A stretch of DNA of 64,000 nt from positions 1,884,501 through 1,948,500 of the forward strand of contig NZ_CP023548.1 of the NCBI RefSeq assembly GCF_002407205.1. The letters are read 5' to 3'. Shown one piece after another: positions 8,888 through 18,356 of the stretch. Under the pieces are notes generated by a model, which had not been told where the DNA came from, did no database searches, and was given only the letters and a program-made list of their open reading frames with translations. The stretch comes from Rhodobacter sp. CZR27. Lineage in GTDB: Bacteria > Pseudomonadota > Alphaproteobacteria > Rhodobacterales > Rhodobacteraceae. The translations under genes and the position numbers were made by a program. Position 1 is the stretch's first letter. Every line of letters starts with the position of its first letter.

Positions 8888-10150
8888 TCAGCCGGCGGTG
8901 GCGTCCTTCTTCTTGACCTCGGTGTAGATCAGCAGAGGTTTCGCCCCGCTGTTCACCGCTTCCTCGTTCACGACCACCTCTTCCACGCCCTCGAGGCCGG
9001 GAAGCTCGAACATCGTGTCAAGCAGGATGTCCTCCATGATCGAGCGCAGGCCCCGCGCGCCGGTCTTGCGCTTGATCGCGCGCTTGGCGATGGCGGTCAG
9101 CGCGTCGCCGGTGAAGGTCAGCTTCACTCCCTCGATCTCGAACAGGCGCTGATACTGCTTGACCAGCGCGTTCTTCGGCTCGGTCAGGATGGTCACCAGC
9201 GCCGCCTCGTCGAGGTCCGTCAGCGTGGCGATCACCGGCAGACGGCCGACGAATTCCGGGATGAGGCCGAACTTCAGCAGATCCTCGGGCTCGAGTTCCT
9301 TGAACAGCTCGCCCACGCCCCGCGAGTCGGGATCCTTGACCTCGGCGCCAAAGCCGATGCCCGAGCCCTTGCCGCGCTGCGCAATGATCTTTTCCAGCCC
9401 GGCGAAGGCGCCGCCGCAGATGAACAGGATGTTCGTCGTGTCGACCTGCAGGAACTCCTGCTGCGGATGCTTGCGCCCACCCTGCGGGGGAACGCTCGCC
9501 ACCGTGCCTTCCATGATCTTCAATAGCGCCTGCTGCACCCCCTCGCCCGAGACGTCGCGGGTGATCGAGGGGTTGTCCGACTTGCGGGTGATCTTGTCGA
9601 CCTCGTCGATATAGACGATGCCGCGCTGCGCCCGCTCGACGTTGTATTCCGATGCCTGCAGAAGCTTGAGGATGATGTTCTCGACATCCTCGCCGACATA
9701 GCCCGCTTCGGTCAGCGTCGTCGCATCCGCCATGGTGAAGGGCACATCGAGGATGCGGGCCAGCGTCTGCGCGAGCAGCGTCTTGCCGCAGCCGGTCGGG
9801 CCGATCAGCAGGATGTTCGACTTCGACAGTTCGATGTCGTTCTTCGAGCTGTGATTGAGCCGCTTGTAGTGGTTGTGGACCGCAACCGAGAGCACGCGCT
9901 TGGCATGCATCTGGCCGATCACGTAATCGTCGAGGACCTTGCAGATCTCGCGCGGCGTCGGCACGCCATCGGCCGATTTCAGCCCGCTGGTCTTGGTTTC
10001 CTCGCGGATGATGTCCATGCAGAGCTCGACGCACTCATCGCAGATGAACACGGTCGGCCCTGCGATCAGCTTGCGCACCTCATGCTGGCTCTTGCCGCAG
10101 AAAGAGCAGTAGAGCGTGTTCTTGCTGTCGCTGCCAGAATTGTTAGCCAT
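8888..10150 (-). CDS. clpX: ATP-dependent Clp protease ATP-binding subunit ClpX
   Basis: The 420-residue AAA+ unfoldase feeds substrates to ClpP. The N-terminal zinc domain has [11 protein letters not shown] and CDECVELC. The ATPase core has Walker A GPTGCGKT, Walker B YIDEVDKI, the pore-loop GYVGEDVEN, and arginine-finger/sensor sequences including [12 protein letters not shown]. Length is standard. A GAGGA site precedes the ATG. It lies 121 bp downstream of clpP with a hairpin in between, so the two may be partly uncoupled. Confidence 0.98.
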   Translation of the reverse strand: MANNSGSDSKNTLYCSFCGKSQHEVRKLIAGPTVFICDECVELCMDIIREETKTSGLKSADGVPTPREICKVLDDYVIGQMHAKRVLSVAVHNHYKRLNHSSKNDIELSKSNILLIGPTGCGKTLLAQTLARILDVPFTMADATTLTEAGYVGEDVENIILKLLQASEYNVERAQRGIVYIDEVDKITRKSDNPSITRDVSGEGVQQALLKIMEGTVASVPPQGGRKHPQQEFLQVDTTNILFICGGAFAGLEKIIAQRGKGSGIGFGAEVKDPDSRGVGELFKELEPEDLLKFGLIPEFVGRLPVIATLTDLDEAALVTILTEPKNALVKQYQRLFEIEGVKLTFTGDALTAIAKRAIKRKTGARGLRSIMEDILLDTMFELPGLEGVEEVVVNEEAVNSGAKPLLIYTEVKKKDATAG

Positions 10151-10238
10151 CGTCGTCCTCTGCCGTGCGCCTGCCTTGCGGCCTCCGGGCCCTGCGAAAA
10201 GTCTAGGACAAGGCCCCGACCTTCACAACGCCAAATCG

Positions 10239-10264
10239 CCCCCGCCGATCCGGGCCGGCGGGGG
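10239..10264 (-). terminator. Hairpin between clpP and clpX
   Basis: A perfect 9-bp stem (CCCCCGCCG/CGGCGGGGG) with an 8-base loop starts 8 bases after the clpP stop and is followed by CGATTT on the minus strand. The U-run is weak, so it could be a partial terminator or an RNA-processing hairpin. Confidence 0.5.
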
Positions 10265-10271
10265 CCTGACG

Positions 10272-10904
10272 TCACTTCGACGTGTCGTCCATCTTGCCGC
10301 GGCTTTCCAGGATCTCGTCGATGAGCCCCCAGGCCTTGGCGTCTTCCGCCGACATGAAGTTGTCGCGTTCAAGCGCCGCCTCGACCGCTTCCAGCGGCTG
10401 GCCGGTGTGCCTCACGTAGATCTCGTTCAGCCGGCGCTTGAGCTTTTCGGTCTCGCGCGCGTGGATCATGATGTCCGTTGCCTGGCCCTGGTAGCCGCCC
10501 GAGGGCTGGTGCACCATCACGCGGCTGTTGGGCAGCGAGAAGCGCATCCCCTTCTCGCCCGCCGTCAGCAGAAGCGAGCCCATCGATGCCGCCTGACCGA
10601 TCACCAGCGTCGAGACCTTCGGCTTGATGTACTGCATCGTGTCGTAGATCGACAGTCCGCTCGTCACCACGCCGCCGGGCGAGTTGATGTACATCGCGAT
10701 TTCCTTCGAGGGATTCTCGGCCTCGAGGAACAGCAGCTGCGCGCAGATGAGCGACGACATGCCGTCATGCACCGGACCGGAGAGGAAGATGATCCGCTCC
10801 TTCAGCATGCGGCTGTAGATGTCATAGGCCCTTTCGCCCCGGCTGGTCTGTTCGACCACCATCGGCACGAGCGTGTTCATGTAGAGATCGATAGGGTCTT
10901 TCAT
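10272..10904 (-). CDS. clpP: ATP-dependent Clp protease proteolytic subunit ClpP
   Basis: The 210-residue serine peptidase forms the proteolytic barrel used by ClpX and ClpA. The catalytic serine is in [11 protein letters not shown], the histidine in VMVHQPSGG, and the aspartate in [12 protein letters not shown], all in the expected order. The oxyanion/substrate strand [11 protein letters not shown] is also present. The start at ATG 10904 gives [19 protein letters not shown], the usual alphaproteobacterial N-terminus. It is upstream of clpX, the conserved order. Confidence 0.98.
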   Translation of the reverse strand: MKDPIDLYMNTLVPMVVEQTSRGERAYDIYSRMLKERIIFLSGPVHDGMSSLICAQLLFLEAENPSKEIAMYINSPGGVVTSGLSIYDTMQYIKPKVSTLVIGQAASMGSLLLTAGEKGMRFSLPNSRVMVHQPSGGYQGQATDIMIHARETEKLKRRLNEIYVRHTGQPLEAVEAALERDNFMSAEDAKAWGLIDEILESRGKMDDTSK

Positions 10905-11120
10905 GTGCGCCTGCTGTCCCGTGACATTTGCAAGGAGTATCTTCCACCAATTACCCGAGTCTTAGTGGCGCGCTCCCGCCCCCGCAAGGGCACGGGAGAA
11001 ATGAGGCACGCCTCGGGCATCCGTCGCCCGGCGGGCACCCCCCTGGCCGGACTCGCCCGCGCCACGCGCCCTGGCCCGGGCGCGGCCGGGGCAATTCCGC
11101 CATCCATGGGGGCGCGAAGC

Positions 11121-11729
11121 TCAGGCGCGGAACTGCCGCCGGGCCAGCAGCACGCGGCTTGCGGCCGTCACGAAGCAGAGGGTGCCGAAAATCCAGGCAG
11201 CGGGGGCGAAGGCCTGCGGAAAAAGGCAGAGGAACAGGAAGAAGGCGATGGTCTCGCTGCCTTCGAGCAGCCCCGCCGTGAAATAGAGCGATTTCTCGCC
11301 CCGCGACCGTGTCTCGAGTCCGTTCCGCGCCGCCAGCACGGCGAAGCCGAGGAAGCTTGCGCCGTTGACGTAGAACGACGCCAGCAGGAAGGCGCCGGCC
11401 GCCCCGTTTGCCGGATCGCGCAGCACGAAGGCCAGGGGCACCGCGGCGTAGAACAGGAAGTCGCAGGTGATGTCGAGATAGCCGCCGAAGTCGGTCTTGC
11501 GCGTCGCGCGGGCGATGGCGCCGTCAAGCCCGTCCATCAGCCGGCCGATCAGCAAGGGGATCAGCGCGGCCCAGCCCGGCGCACCCGTCGCGATCAGCAG
11601 CGCGGCCAGCAGGCCGAAGCCCAGTCCCGCCAGCGTCACCGCGTCGGCGCGCCATCCGCGCGACGCCAGCGCGCGACCGACCCTGTCGAGCGGCGGATCG
11701 ATCAGGCGACGCATCAGGCCGTCGAGCAT
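11121..11729 (-). CDS. ynjF: CDP-alcohol phosphatidyltransferase, YnjF-like
   Basis: The 202-residue membrane protein holds a CDP-alcohol phosphatidyltransferase motif of the form D-G-x2-A-R-x(8)-G-x3-D-x3-D, seen as DGLDGAIARATRKTDFGGYLD. This places it in the family that joins a CDP-diacylglycerol to an alcohol head group. About six membrane segments are predicted. The start at ATG 11729 has GGAGGTG 5 bases upstream, and an in-frame upstream ATG is less likely. In E. coli the similar-sized ynjF lies beside ynjBCD. Here the homologue is divergent from ynjBCD across 121 bp, which supports the YnjF identity. The alcohol acceptor is unknown. Confidence 0.85.
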   Translation of the reverse strand: MLDGLMRRLIDPPLDRVGRALASRGWRADAVTLAGLGFGLLAALLIATGAPGWAALIPLLIGRLMDGLDGAIARATRKTDFGGYLDITCDFLFYAAVPLAFVLRDPANGAAGAFLLASFYVNGASFLGFAVLAARNGLETRSRGEKSLYFTAGLLEGSETIAFFLFLCLFPQAFAPAAWIFGTLCFVTAASRVLLARRQFRA

Positions 11730-11850
11730 GCGGACACCTCCGGTTTTCGACGTCTGTGGCGCAACATGGCGCCCGAGGCAACCGGCGGCCGTTGCGCAGG
11801 CGACCCGCCACGCGGTAATCCCAAGGGGCATGCCCATGAAGGAGAGCCGC

Positions 11851-13053
11851 ATGATCGGACGCATCGTCGCCTCTGCGCTGGCCTGCCTCGCGGCGCTGGC
11901 ACCTGCCGGATGGGCCGGCGACTGGGACGCCGTGCTGGCCGAGGCGCGGGGCCAGACCGTCTACTGGCACGCCTGGGGCGGCGACCCGAAGATCAACGCC
12001 TTCATCGACTGGGTGGGCGAGCAGGCCGAGGCGCGCCATGGCGTCACCCTGCAGCAGGTCAAGCTGGCCGATACCACCGATGCGGTGGCACGGGTTCTGG
12101 CCGAGAAGCAGGCGGGCCGAACCGAGGGCGGCGCCGTCGACCTGATCTGGATCAACGGCGAGAACTTCGCCGCGATGAAGGCGCGCGGGCTGCTGTCGGC
12201 GCCCTTTGCCGAAAGCCTGCCGAACTGGCGCTTCGTCCACGTGACGGGCAAGCCTGCCGTCGTCACCGACTTCACCGAGCCGACCGGCGGGCTGGAAAGT
12301 CCCTGGGCGATGGCGCAGCTCGTCTTCGAATACGACAGCGCCCGCCTTGCGGGGCCACCCCGCACGCTCGACGCGCTGCTGGACTGGATCCGGGCGAATC
12401 CCGGCCGGTTCACCTATCCCCAGCCGCCCGACTACCTCGGCACTACCTTCCTCAAGCAGGTGCTGATCGGCCTGGCCGAGGACCCGGCGGTGCTGCAGAA
12501 GCCGGTCGACCCGGCAAGCTACGACCGGATCACGGCGCCGCTCTGGCAGTGGCTCGATGCGGCGACGCCGCATCTGTGGCGCGAGGGCCGCGCCTATCCC
12601 GCGAACGAGCCCGCGCTGGGCCAGCTTCTGGCGGATGGCGAGGTGGCGATCGCCTTCGCCTTCAATCCCGGACGCGCCTCGGCCGCGATCGCGGCGGGCG
12701 AACTGGCCGACAGCGTGCGCACCTTCGTGCTCGAGGGCGGCACCATCGGCAATGCGAGCTTCGTCGCGATCCCGTTCAATGCGGCGCACGAGGCGGGGGC
12801 AAAAGTGATCGCGAACCTCCTCCTCGACCCCGGGGTGCAGGCCCGCGCGCAGGACCCGGCGGTTCTCGGCTTCCAGACCGTGCTGGACCTGGACGCCCTG
12901 CCCGAAGCCGACCGTGCCCGCTTCCAAGCGCTCGACCTCGGCGTGGCGACCCTCGGCCCGGCGGAACTGGGCCCTGCCCTGCTCGAGCCCCATGCCAGCT
13001 GGATGGACCGCATCGCCGAGGACTGGACGCGCCGCTACGGGACGGCGCGATGA
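11851..13053 (+). CDS. ynjB: ABC transporter substrate-binding protein, YnjB-like
   Basis: The 400-residue protein begins with a signal peptide (about residues 1-23, ending in AGWAG) and resembles family-1 solute-binding proteins of the YnjB/ThiB type: TVYWHAWGGDPKINAFIDWV, VDLIWINGENFAAM, and FVAIPFNAAHEAGAKVIANLL. It would bind the solute in the periplasm and deliver it to the YnjC permease. The solute is unproven; thiamine-like compounds have been suggested for relatives. ATG 11851 is chosen because AAGGAGAG lies 5-6 bases before it, although an ATG at 11836 is in frame. It overlaps the next gene by ATGA. Confidence 0.88.
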   Translation: MIGRIVASALACLAALAPAGWAGDWDAVLAEARGQTVYWHAWGGDPKINAFIDWVGEQAEARHGVTLQQVKLADTTDAVARVLAEKQAGRTEGGAVDLIWINGENFAAMKARGLLSAPFAESLPNWRFVHVTGKPAVVTDFTEPTGGLESPWAMAQLVFEYDSARLAGPPRTLDALLDWIRANPGRFTYPQPPDYLGTTFLKQVLIGLAEDPAVLQKPVDPASYDRITAPLWQWLDAATPHLWREGRAYPANEPALGQLLADGEVAIAFAFNPGRASAAIAAGELADSVRTFVLEGGTIGNASFVAIPFNAAHEAGAKVIANLLLDPGVQARAQDPAVLGFQTVLDLDALPEADRARFQALDLGVATLGPAELGPALLEPHASWMDRIAEDWTRRYGTAR

Positions 13054-14738
13054 CCGCGGCCGGCGGCGGGCTGCTGCGGCAGGCGCCCCGGCTGACACTT
13101 CTGCTCGTGACAGGGCCGGTGCTGGCCGGGGTCGCGGGAACCGTGGCGCCTGCCTTCGGGCTGGGCGAGCGTCCCGGCCTTGACGCGTTCCGGGCGCTGG
13201 CCGGCTGGCCGGGCCTCGGCGCGGCGGTGCGGCTGTCGGTGACCACCGGCCTCGTCTCGACCGTTCTGGCGCTGGGGCTGACGCTCCTGATCCTTGCGCT
13301 GCTGCCCGGTAGCCGGGCGTTCCGCGCGACTCTCCGGCTGCTGTCGCCACTGCTTTCGGTGCCGCATGCCGCGGTGGCGCTGGGGCTTGCCTTCCTGATC
13401 GCGCCCTCGGGGTGGATCGCGCGGGCGCTTTCGCCCTGGGCGACCGGCTGGACCGAGCCACCCGACCTCCTGACGCTGAACGATCCCTGGGGCCTTGCCC
13501 TCGTGGCCGGGCTGGTGGCCAAGGAGGTCCCGTTCCTGCTGCTGATGTCCCTGGCCGCCCTGCCCCAGACCGACGCCGCTCGGCGGACGGTGCTGGCGGC
13601 AAGCCTCGGCTACGGCCGCATGGCCGGCTGGGTCTTCGGGGTGCTGCCGGCGCTTTACCGGCAGATCCGGCTGCCGGTCTATGCGGTGCTCGCCTATTCC
13701 ATGACCGCCGTCGAAATGGCGATGATCCTCGGGCCGACCCGGCCACCGACGCTGTCGGTGCAGGTCGCGCTCTGGATGGCCGATCCGGCGTTGGCAGAGC
13801 GTGGGCGCGCGGCCGCGGCGGCGCTGCTGCAACTCGGGCTTGTCGCGGCCGCGCTCGCCGGCTGGTGCGCGGCCGAGGTTGCCGCCCGCCGCCTGCTGGT
13901 CGCGGGGGCGGTAGCCGGGCTGCGGGGCGCGCGGCTCGACGCGCTGCTTCGCCCGCTGGCGCTGGGCGGGGCGGGTCTGGTGGTGGCCGCAGTCGGCCTT
14001 GGCCTCGGCGGGCTTGCGCTCTGGTCCGTCGCCGGGCTCTGGAGCTTTCCCGACGCGCTGCCCTCCGCCTTCAGCCTGCGGACATGGGCCGCCGCGGCGC
14101 CCGATCTTGCAGGACGGACCGTGCTGACGCTCGGCATCGCCGCCGCGACCGCCGGGATCGCGCTGGCGCTGGCGCTTGCTTGCCTCGAGGCCGAGGCGCG
14201 CCACGGTCTTCGGCCCTCGCCGGCGGCCATGGCCGCGCTTTACCTGCCGCTGATCGTGCCGCAGGTGGCCTTCCTGCCCGGGCTTCAGGTCGCGGCCCTC
14301 GGGCTGGGGCTCGACGGCTCGGCGGTGGCCGTGGCGGCCGTCCATCTCGTCTTCGTGCTGCCCTACGTGTTCCTGTCGCTGTCGGCGCCCTACCGGGCGT
14401 GGGACGGCCGAATCGCCACGGCCGCGGCGACGCTCGGTGCGACCCCCGGCCGGATCTTCTGGCGCCTGCGGCTGCCCATGCTGCTGCGCCCGGTCCTGAC
14501 CGCGCTGGCGGTGGGAGCTGCTGTCTCGGTCGGGCAATACCTGCCGACGCTGCTGATCGGCGGCGGCCGCGTGGCCACACTGACGACCGAGGCGGTGGCG
14601 CTGGCGTCGGGCGGCAACCGCCGCATCGTCGGCACCTATGCGCTGCTGCAGATGGTCCTGCCCGCGGCGGGCTTCGCCCTCGCGCTGATGCTGCCTGCGC
14701 TTGCCTTCCGACACCGGCGCGGGATGGCCGCGGCATGA
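13050..14738 (+). CDS. ynjC: ABC transporter permease with two fused permease domains, YnjC-like
   Basis: This is a 562-residue inner-membrane protein with two consecutive binding-protein-dependent permease domains, each with about six membrane segments. The EAA-like cytoplasmic loops are visible twice: TVLAASLGYGRMAGWVFGVLP near residue 190 and ATLGATPGRIFWRLRLPMLL near residue 465. Two fused permeases match the roughly 510-residue E. coli YnjC. It starts by ATGA overlap with the binding-protein gene and ends by ATGA overlap with the ATPase gene, so the three are tightly coupled. Confidence 0.9.
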   Translation: MTAAGGGLLRQAPRLTLLLVTGPVLAGVAGTVAPAFGLGERPGLDAFRALAGWPGLGAAVRLSVTTGLVSTVLALGLTLLILALLPGSRAFRATLRLLSPLLSVPHAAVALGLAFLIAPSGWIARALSPWATGWTEPPDLLTLNDPWGLALVAGLVAKEVPFLLLMSLAALPQTDAARRTVLAASLGYGRMAGWVFGVLPALYRQIRLPVYAVLAYSMTAVEMAMILGPTRPPTLSVQVALWMADPALAERGRAAAAALLQLGLVAAALAGWCAAEVAARRLLVAGAVAGLRGARLDALLRPLALGGAGLVVAAVGLGLGGLALWSVAGLWSFPDALPSAFSLRTWAAAAPDLAGRTVLTLGIAAATAGIALALALACLEAEARHGLRPSPAAMAALYLPLIVPQVAFLPGLQVAALGLGLDGSAVAVAAVHLVFVLPYVFLSLSAPYRAWDGRIATAAATLGATPGRIFWRLRLPMLLRPVLTALAVGAAVSVGQYLPTLLIGGGRVATLTTEAVALASGGNRRIVGTYALLQMVLPAAGFALALMLPALAFRHRRGMAAA

Positions 14739-15397
14739 GGGGGCTGCGCCTCGACCGCCTGCGCGTGATGCGCGGCGAGGCGGCGCTGGTCGATCTCGAC
14801 CTCACCGTCGCGCCGGGCGAGGTCCTGTCCATCATGGGCCCCTCGGGCTCGGGCAAGTCCACGGCACTCGCCGCGATCATCGGCACGCTCGATCCGGTCT
14901 TCCGGATGGGCGGGCGCATCCTGCTGGATGGCCGGGACGTGACGCCTCTGCCGACCCACGCTCGCCGCATCGGGCTGCTGATGCAGGAGGACGTGCTGTT
15001 TCCCCATCTCTCGGTCGGCGGCAACCTCGGCTTCGCGCTGCCGCCCGGCCTGCCCCGGCCGGAACGGCGGGCGCGGATCGAGGAGGCGCTGGAACAGGCG
15101 GGTCTGGGCGGATCGGCCGCGCGCGATCCTGCGACGCTTTCGGGTGGCCAGCGCGCCCGCGTCGCGCTGCTCAGGACGCTTCTGGCGGAACCCGGGGCAT
15201 TGCTGCTGGACGAGCCGTTCTCCTCGCTCGATGCGGAGCTTCGTGCGCAGATCCGCCAGTTCGTGCTGGACCGCGCGCGGGAGCGGGGTCTGCCGGTCGT
15301 CCTCGTCACCCACGAGCCCGAGGATGCGCGCGCGGCAGGCGGCCCGGTCGTCTCGCCCTTGGGAACAAGGCTTGCACCATGGGGATTGCCCGGCTAA
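14735..15397 (+). CDS. ynjD: ABC transporter ATP-binding protein, YnjD-like
   Basis: The 220-residue ATPase powers the YnjBC importer. Walker A is GPSGSGKST near residue 35, the Q-loop is in GLLMQEDVLFPH, the signature is LSGGQRARVAL, Walker B is LLLDEPFSSLD, and the switch histidine is in VLVTHEPEDA. Length matches YnjD (217). It is the last gene of the ynjBCD unit. A ynjE-type rhodanese, found after ynjD in E. coli, is absent. Confidence 0.92.
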   Translation: MRGLRLDRLRVMRGEAALVDLDLTVAPGEVLSIMGPSGSGKSTALAAIIGTLDPVFRMGGRILLDGRDVTPLPTHARRIGLLMQEDVLFPHLSVGGNLGFALPPGLPRPERRARIEEALEQAGLGGSAARDPATLSGGQRARVALLRTLLAEPGALLLDEPFSSLDAELRAQIRQFVLDRARERGLPVVLVTHEPEDARAAGGPVVSPLGTRLAPWGLPG

Positions 15398-15430
15398 TCC
15401 CGCGCAGGTTGTGACCAAGGAGGCCGGCCC

Positions 15431-16027
15431 ATGGCAGCCCCATCTCTCTTCTTACACGCCGTCGGCGGCCGGCTGACAAGGCTGGTGCCGGTGATGCTGC
15501 TCTCGGGTTGCATCGTCGTGCCGATTCCGATTCCCGTGCCCACCAGTGCCGACACCCGCGCCGTCCCGCTCGTCTGGAGCAATCAGCGCGATCCGGGCAA
15601 GGCTCCCGCCTCCTCGCGCTGTCCGGCGCCCGCCGAAGAAGCGGCCGCCCGTGACCGCGTCGTCGCGCTGACCAACGCGGCCCGGCGCGAGTCGGGGCTT
15701 GCGCCCCTTCAGCCATCGCAGCGCCTCGACAGGGTCGCGCATGGCCACGCCTGCGACATGGCCGCCCGAGGCACCTTCAGCCATGCCGGCTCCGACGGCT
15801 CCGACCTCGGGCTTCGGATGCGGCGCGGCAACTACGCCTACCGGATGGGCGCCGAGAACGTCGCCAAGGGCTTCGATACGCCCGAGAGGCTGGTTTCCGG
15901 CTGGATGAACTCGCCCGGTCACCGCGCCAACATCCTGCAGCCCAAGGCGCGGGAGGTCGGCGTCGGGCTGGCCCGTCCGGCGGGCGACCGGCCCTACTGG
16001 GTGATGGTGCTCGGCGCGCCGCGCTAG
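15431..16027 (+). CDS. CAP (SCP/PR1) domain lipoprotein
   Basis: The 198-residue protein has a lipobox-like LLSGC near residue 27, so it is probably a lipoprotein, and then a CAP domain from about residue 72. Conserved parts are RDRVVALTNAARRESGLAPL, FSHAGSDGSDLGLRM, GAENVAKGFDTPERLVSGWM and NSPGHRANIL, with the CAP histidines in FSHAG and GHRAN. Bacterial CAP proteins of this compact YkwD-like type are of uncertain function. It lies 33 bp downstream of ynjD and ends by overlapping the convergent kinase gene. Confidence 0.88.
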   Translation: MAAPSLFLHAVGGRLTRLVPVMLLSGCIVVPIPIPVPTSADTRAVPLVWSNQRDPGKAPASSRCPAPAEEAAARDRVVALTNAARRESGLAPLQPSQRLDRVAHGHACDMAARGTFSHAGSDGSDLGLRMRRGNYAYRMGAENVAKGFDTPERLVSGWMNSPGHRANILQPKAREVGVGLARPAGDRPYWVMVLGAPR

Positions 16028-17343
16028 CGCGCGAGCACCAGTTCGGCCCTGAGCCCGCCCAGCGTCTCGCTCTCGCCCAGCCGCAGCGCGCCGCCGTGGC
16101 TGCGGGCGATGTCCTTGGCGATGGTGAGCCCGAGCCCCACGCCACCGCCCCGGTTGGGATTGCGCGCCGTATCGAGCCGGGTGAAGGGCCGCAGGGCTTC
16201 CTCGCGCCGGTCGCGCGGAATGCCGGGGCCGTCGTCCTCGACCACGATCCGCAGGGCGCGGTCGGTGAGCGTCACCGATACCTCCGCGCGCGAGCCGTAG
16301 CGGACCGCGTTGCCGACGAGGTTCTCGACCGCCCGGGCCACGGCCGCCGGGCGCAGCCGCATCGCGCCCTGTCCCTCTGCCCGCGCCAGCGTCACCCGCT
16401 GGCCCAGCCGCTGCGCGTTCTCGACCACCCGGGCCACCAGAGCCAGTGGGTCCACCTCCTCCGCCTCCTCCAGCGCGTCGCCGCGCACGAAGGACAGGAA
16501 CTCGTCCACCAGCCGCTCCATGTCGGCCACGTCGCGCAGCAGCTCCTCGGACTCGTCCGGGTCCGACAGCATCGACAGGCCCAGCCGCAACCGGGTCAGC
16601 GGCGTCCGGAGGTCGTGGCTGACGCCCGAGAGCATCAGCGTGCGCTGCTCGATCTGCCGCTCGATCCGCGCCCGCATCTCGACGAAGGCCGTGCCTGCCG
16701 CCCGCACCTCCAGCGCGCCCCGCGGCCGATAGGGAATGTGCCGTCCCTTGCCGAAGGCCTCGGCGGCATCCGCCAGCCGCTTGATCGGACGAAGCTGGTT
16801 GGACAGGAACAGATAGGCGATCACCGTCATCAGGATCGAGGTCACGATCATCAGCACCAGAAGCTGGTGCGGGTTCGAGGCGGAGACCCGCCGCCGGTCG
16901 ACCGCCACCGACATCGGCCCCGCTCCGGTCCCGAGCAGCAGCCACACCTCGTTGTCGGAACGCTGGAGATCCACCGCCCCCATCTCGGGCAAGCCGCCCC
17001 GCAGCGTGAGGATGAGCTGCCGTCCCGACAGGTCCCAGGCATCGCGCCGGTCCTCAGACGCCTGCCAGCTTGCCGGCAGCTCCACGGAGAATTCCAGCGC
17101 CCGGGCGACTGCCGCGGCACGGGCCTGCGCTTCCGCCGGCGACGGCGCCTTCGCAACCTCGTCGATCAGGTGGCGCAGCTCGACCATCAGCCCGCGCGCC
17201 ATCTGCCGGGTCACGCCCTCGTAATGCCGCTGGATGAAGGCTATGGATATGACAAGCTGGATCGTGACGATCGGCACGATCAGGATAAGGGCGGCGCGGC
17301 CATAGAGGCTGCGCGGAACGACGGTCTTGAGCGGAGCGAACAT
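16024..17343 (-). CDS. EnvZ-type sensor histidine kinase
   Basis: The 439-residue inner-membrane kinase has a first membrane segment at about residues 15-34, a periplasmic region to about 160, a second segment (LVLMIVTSILMTVIAYLFLS), a HAMP linker and a HisKA domain with phospho-acceptor LSGVSHDLRTPLTRLRLGLS. The ATPase domain follows, with N box ENLVGNAVRYG, G1 EDDGPGI and G2 GVGLGLTIAKDI. This order is that of EnvZ. No response regulator gene is next to it, so its partner must be encoded elsewhere. It converges on the CAP gene with a 4-base overlap. Confidence 0.92.
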   Translation of the reverse strand: MFAPLKTVVPRSLYGRAALILIVPIVTIQLVISIAFIQRHYEGVTRQMARGLMVELRHLIDEVAKAPSPAEAQARAAAVARALEFSVELPASWQASEDRRDAWDLSGRQLILTLRGGLPEMGAVDLQRSDNEVWLLLGTGAGPMSVAVDRRRVSASNPHQLLVLMIVTSILMTVIAYLFLSNQLRPIKRLADAAEAFGKGRHIPYRPRGALEVRAAGTAFVEMRARIERQIEQRTLMLSGVSHDLRTPLTRLRLGLSMLSDPDESEELLRDVADMERLVDEFLSFVRGDALEEAEEVDPLALVARVVENAQRLGQRVTLARAEGQGAMRLRPAAVARAVENLVGNAVRYGSRAEVSVTLTDRALRIVVEDDGPGIPRDRREEALRPFTRLDTARNPNRGGGVGLGLTIAKDIARSHGGALRLGESETLGGLRAELVLAR

Positions 17344-17383
17344 GGGCCAAGCCTATCCCCCGTCCGAAAGCGAGGGAAGAGCG

Positions 17384-18298
17384 ATGGAGGAGAGGCCGGT
17401 CCCCGGAGCCTGCGTCTGGCTGGAGCCCGGGCTGCGGCGCGTGCTGGCGCCCAACCCCTCGCCCATGACGCACTGGGGAACAAACAGCTACATTCTGGGT
17501 GAGGGCGAGGTCGCCGTGATCGATCCCGGCCCGGACCTTCCCGCGCATCGCGATGCGCTTCTTGCGGCGCTCCGGCCCGGCGAGCGGATCTCGGTGATCC
17601 TGGTCACCCATGCCCATCGCGACCACAGCCCCCTCGCCCTGCCCCTCGCCGCCCTCGTGCGGACCGAGGTCCTCGCCTTCGGCCCGGCCGACGCCGGACG
17701 TAGCCCCCGGATGGCGGAGCTTGCGGCCGAGGGCATCGGCGGCGGGGAAGGAGTCGACGCCGGATTCGCGCCGCACCGCTGCCTCTCCGACGGCGAGCGC
17801 GTCTGTGGTCCGGACTGGGAGATCGAGGCCCTGCACACGCCCGGCCACTTCGGAAACCACCTCTGCTTCGCCTGGGGTGACCGCTGCTTTTCCGGCGACC
17901 ACGCCATGGGCTGGGCATCGTCCCTCGTCTCTCCCCCGGATGGCGACATGGGCGCCTACATGGCCTCGCTGGAGCGGCTGGCGCGGCGACCGTGGCGCGT
18001 GCTTCATCCGGGCCACGGCGCGCCCGTGACGGATCCCGCGCACCGGCTCGCCTGGTTGGCCTCCCACCGCCGCGAGCGGGAAGCCTCGTTGCTCGCCACG
18101 CTCGCCCAGGGCCCTGCGACCCTCAAGGATCTGACGGGCCGGGTCTATGCCGACACCCCGTCCGAGCTGCTTCCCGCCGCCGCGCGCAACCTCCTCGCCC
18201 ATCTGATCCACCTTACGGAGCGGGGGGCAGTGACCGCCGGCCCGGGGACGCTGGAGGACGCGATCTACACGATGCTCGACGACGACAGGCGAAGGTGA
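17384..18298 (+). CDS. Metallo-beta-lactamase-fold hydrolase
   Basis: The 304-residue protein has the MBL-fold metal site THAHRDHSPLALPL (HxHxDH), a later histidine in HTPGHFGNHLCF, and an aspartate in FSGDHAMGW. A C-terminal winged-helix-like part follows from about residue 235 (PATLKDLTGRVYADTPSEL). This layout resembles LACTB2/glyoxalase-II-like hydrolases, which cleave thioesters or act as RNases; the substrate is not predictable. ATG 17384 is chosen over upstream in-frame ATGs because GAGGGA precedes it. It is divergent from the EnvZ-type kinase gene. Confidence 0.88.
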   Translation: MEERPVPGACVWLEPGLRRVLAPNPSPMTHWGTNSYILGEGEVAVIDPGPDLPAHRDALLAALRPGERISVILVTHAHRDHSPLALPLAALVRTEVLAFGPADAGRSPRMAELAAEGIGGGEGVDAGFAPHRCLSDGERVCGPDWEIEALHTPGHFGNHLCFAWGDRCFSGDHAMGWASSLVSPPDGDMGAYMASLERLARRPWRVLHPGHGAPVTDPAHRLAWLASHRREREASLLATLAQGPATLKDLTGRVYADTPSELLPAAARNLLAHLIHLTERGAVTAGPGTLEDAIYTMLDDDRRR

Positions 18299-18317
18299 AA
18301 AAAATTCCAAATGCCTC

Positions 18318-18346
18318 TGGACGCCCCCGATGACGCTTGCTATACG
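18318..18346 (+). promoter_or_regulatory. Candidate sigma-70 promoter of tRNA-Asn
   Basis: TGGACG at 18318 and TATACG at 18341 are separated by 17 bases. The -10 element lies 10 bases before the mature tRNA 5' end. The match is partial and was judged by eye. Confidence 0.45.
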
Positions 18347-18356
18347 GCCCCCGTGT

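Noticed and set aside
11730..11850. TPP riboswitch before ynjBCD
   Set aside because: Considered because relatives are annotated as thiamine-like importers, but neither the CTGAGA nor the ACCTGATCTGG-type core is present.
10116..14738. 1540-codon open frame on the plus strand
   Set aside because: Only its last about 560 codons (ynjC) are coding; the rest runs antisense or out of frame to clpX, clpP, ynjF and ynjB and reads as Arg/Ala/Pro-rich shadow sequence.
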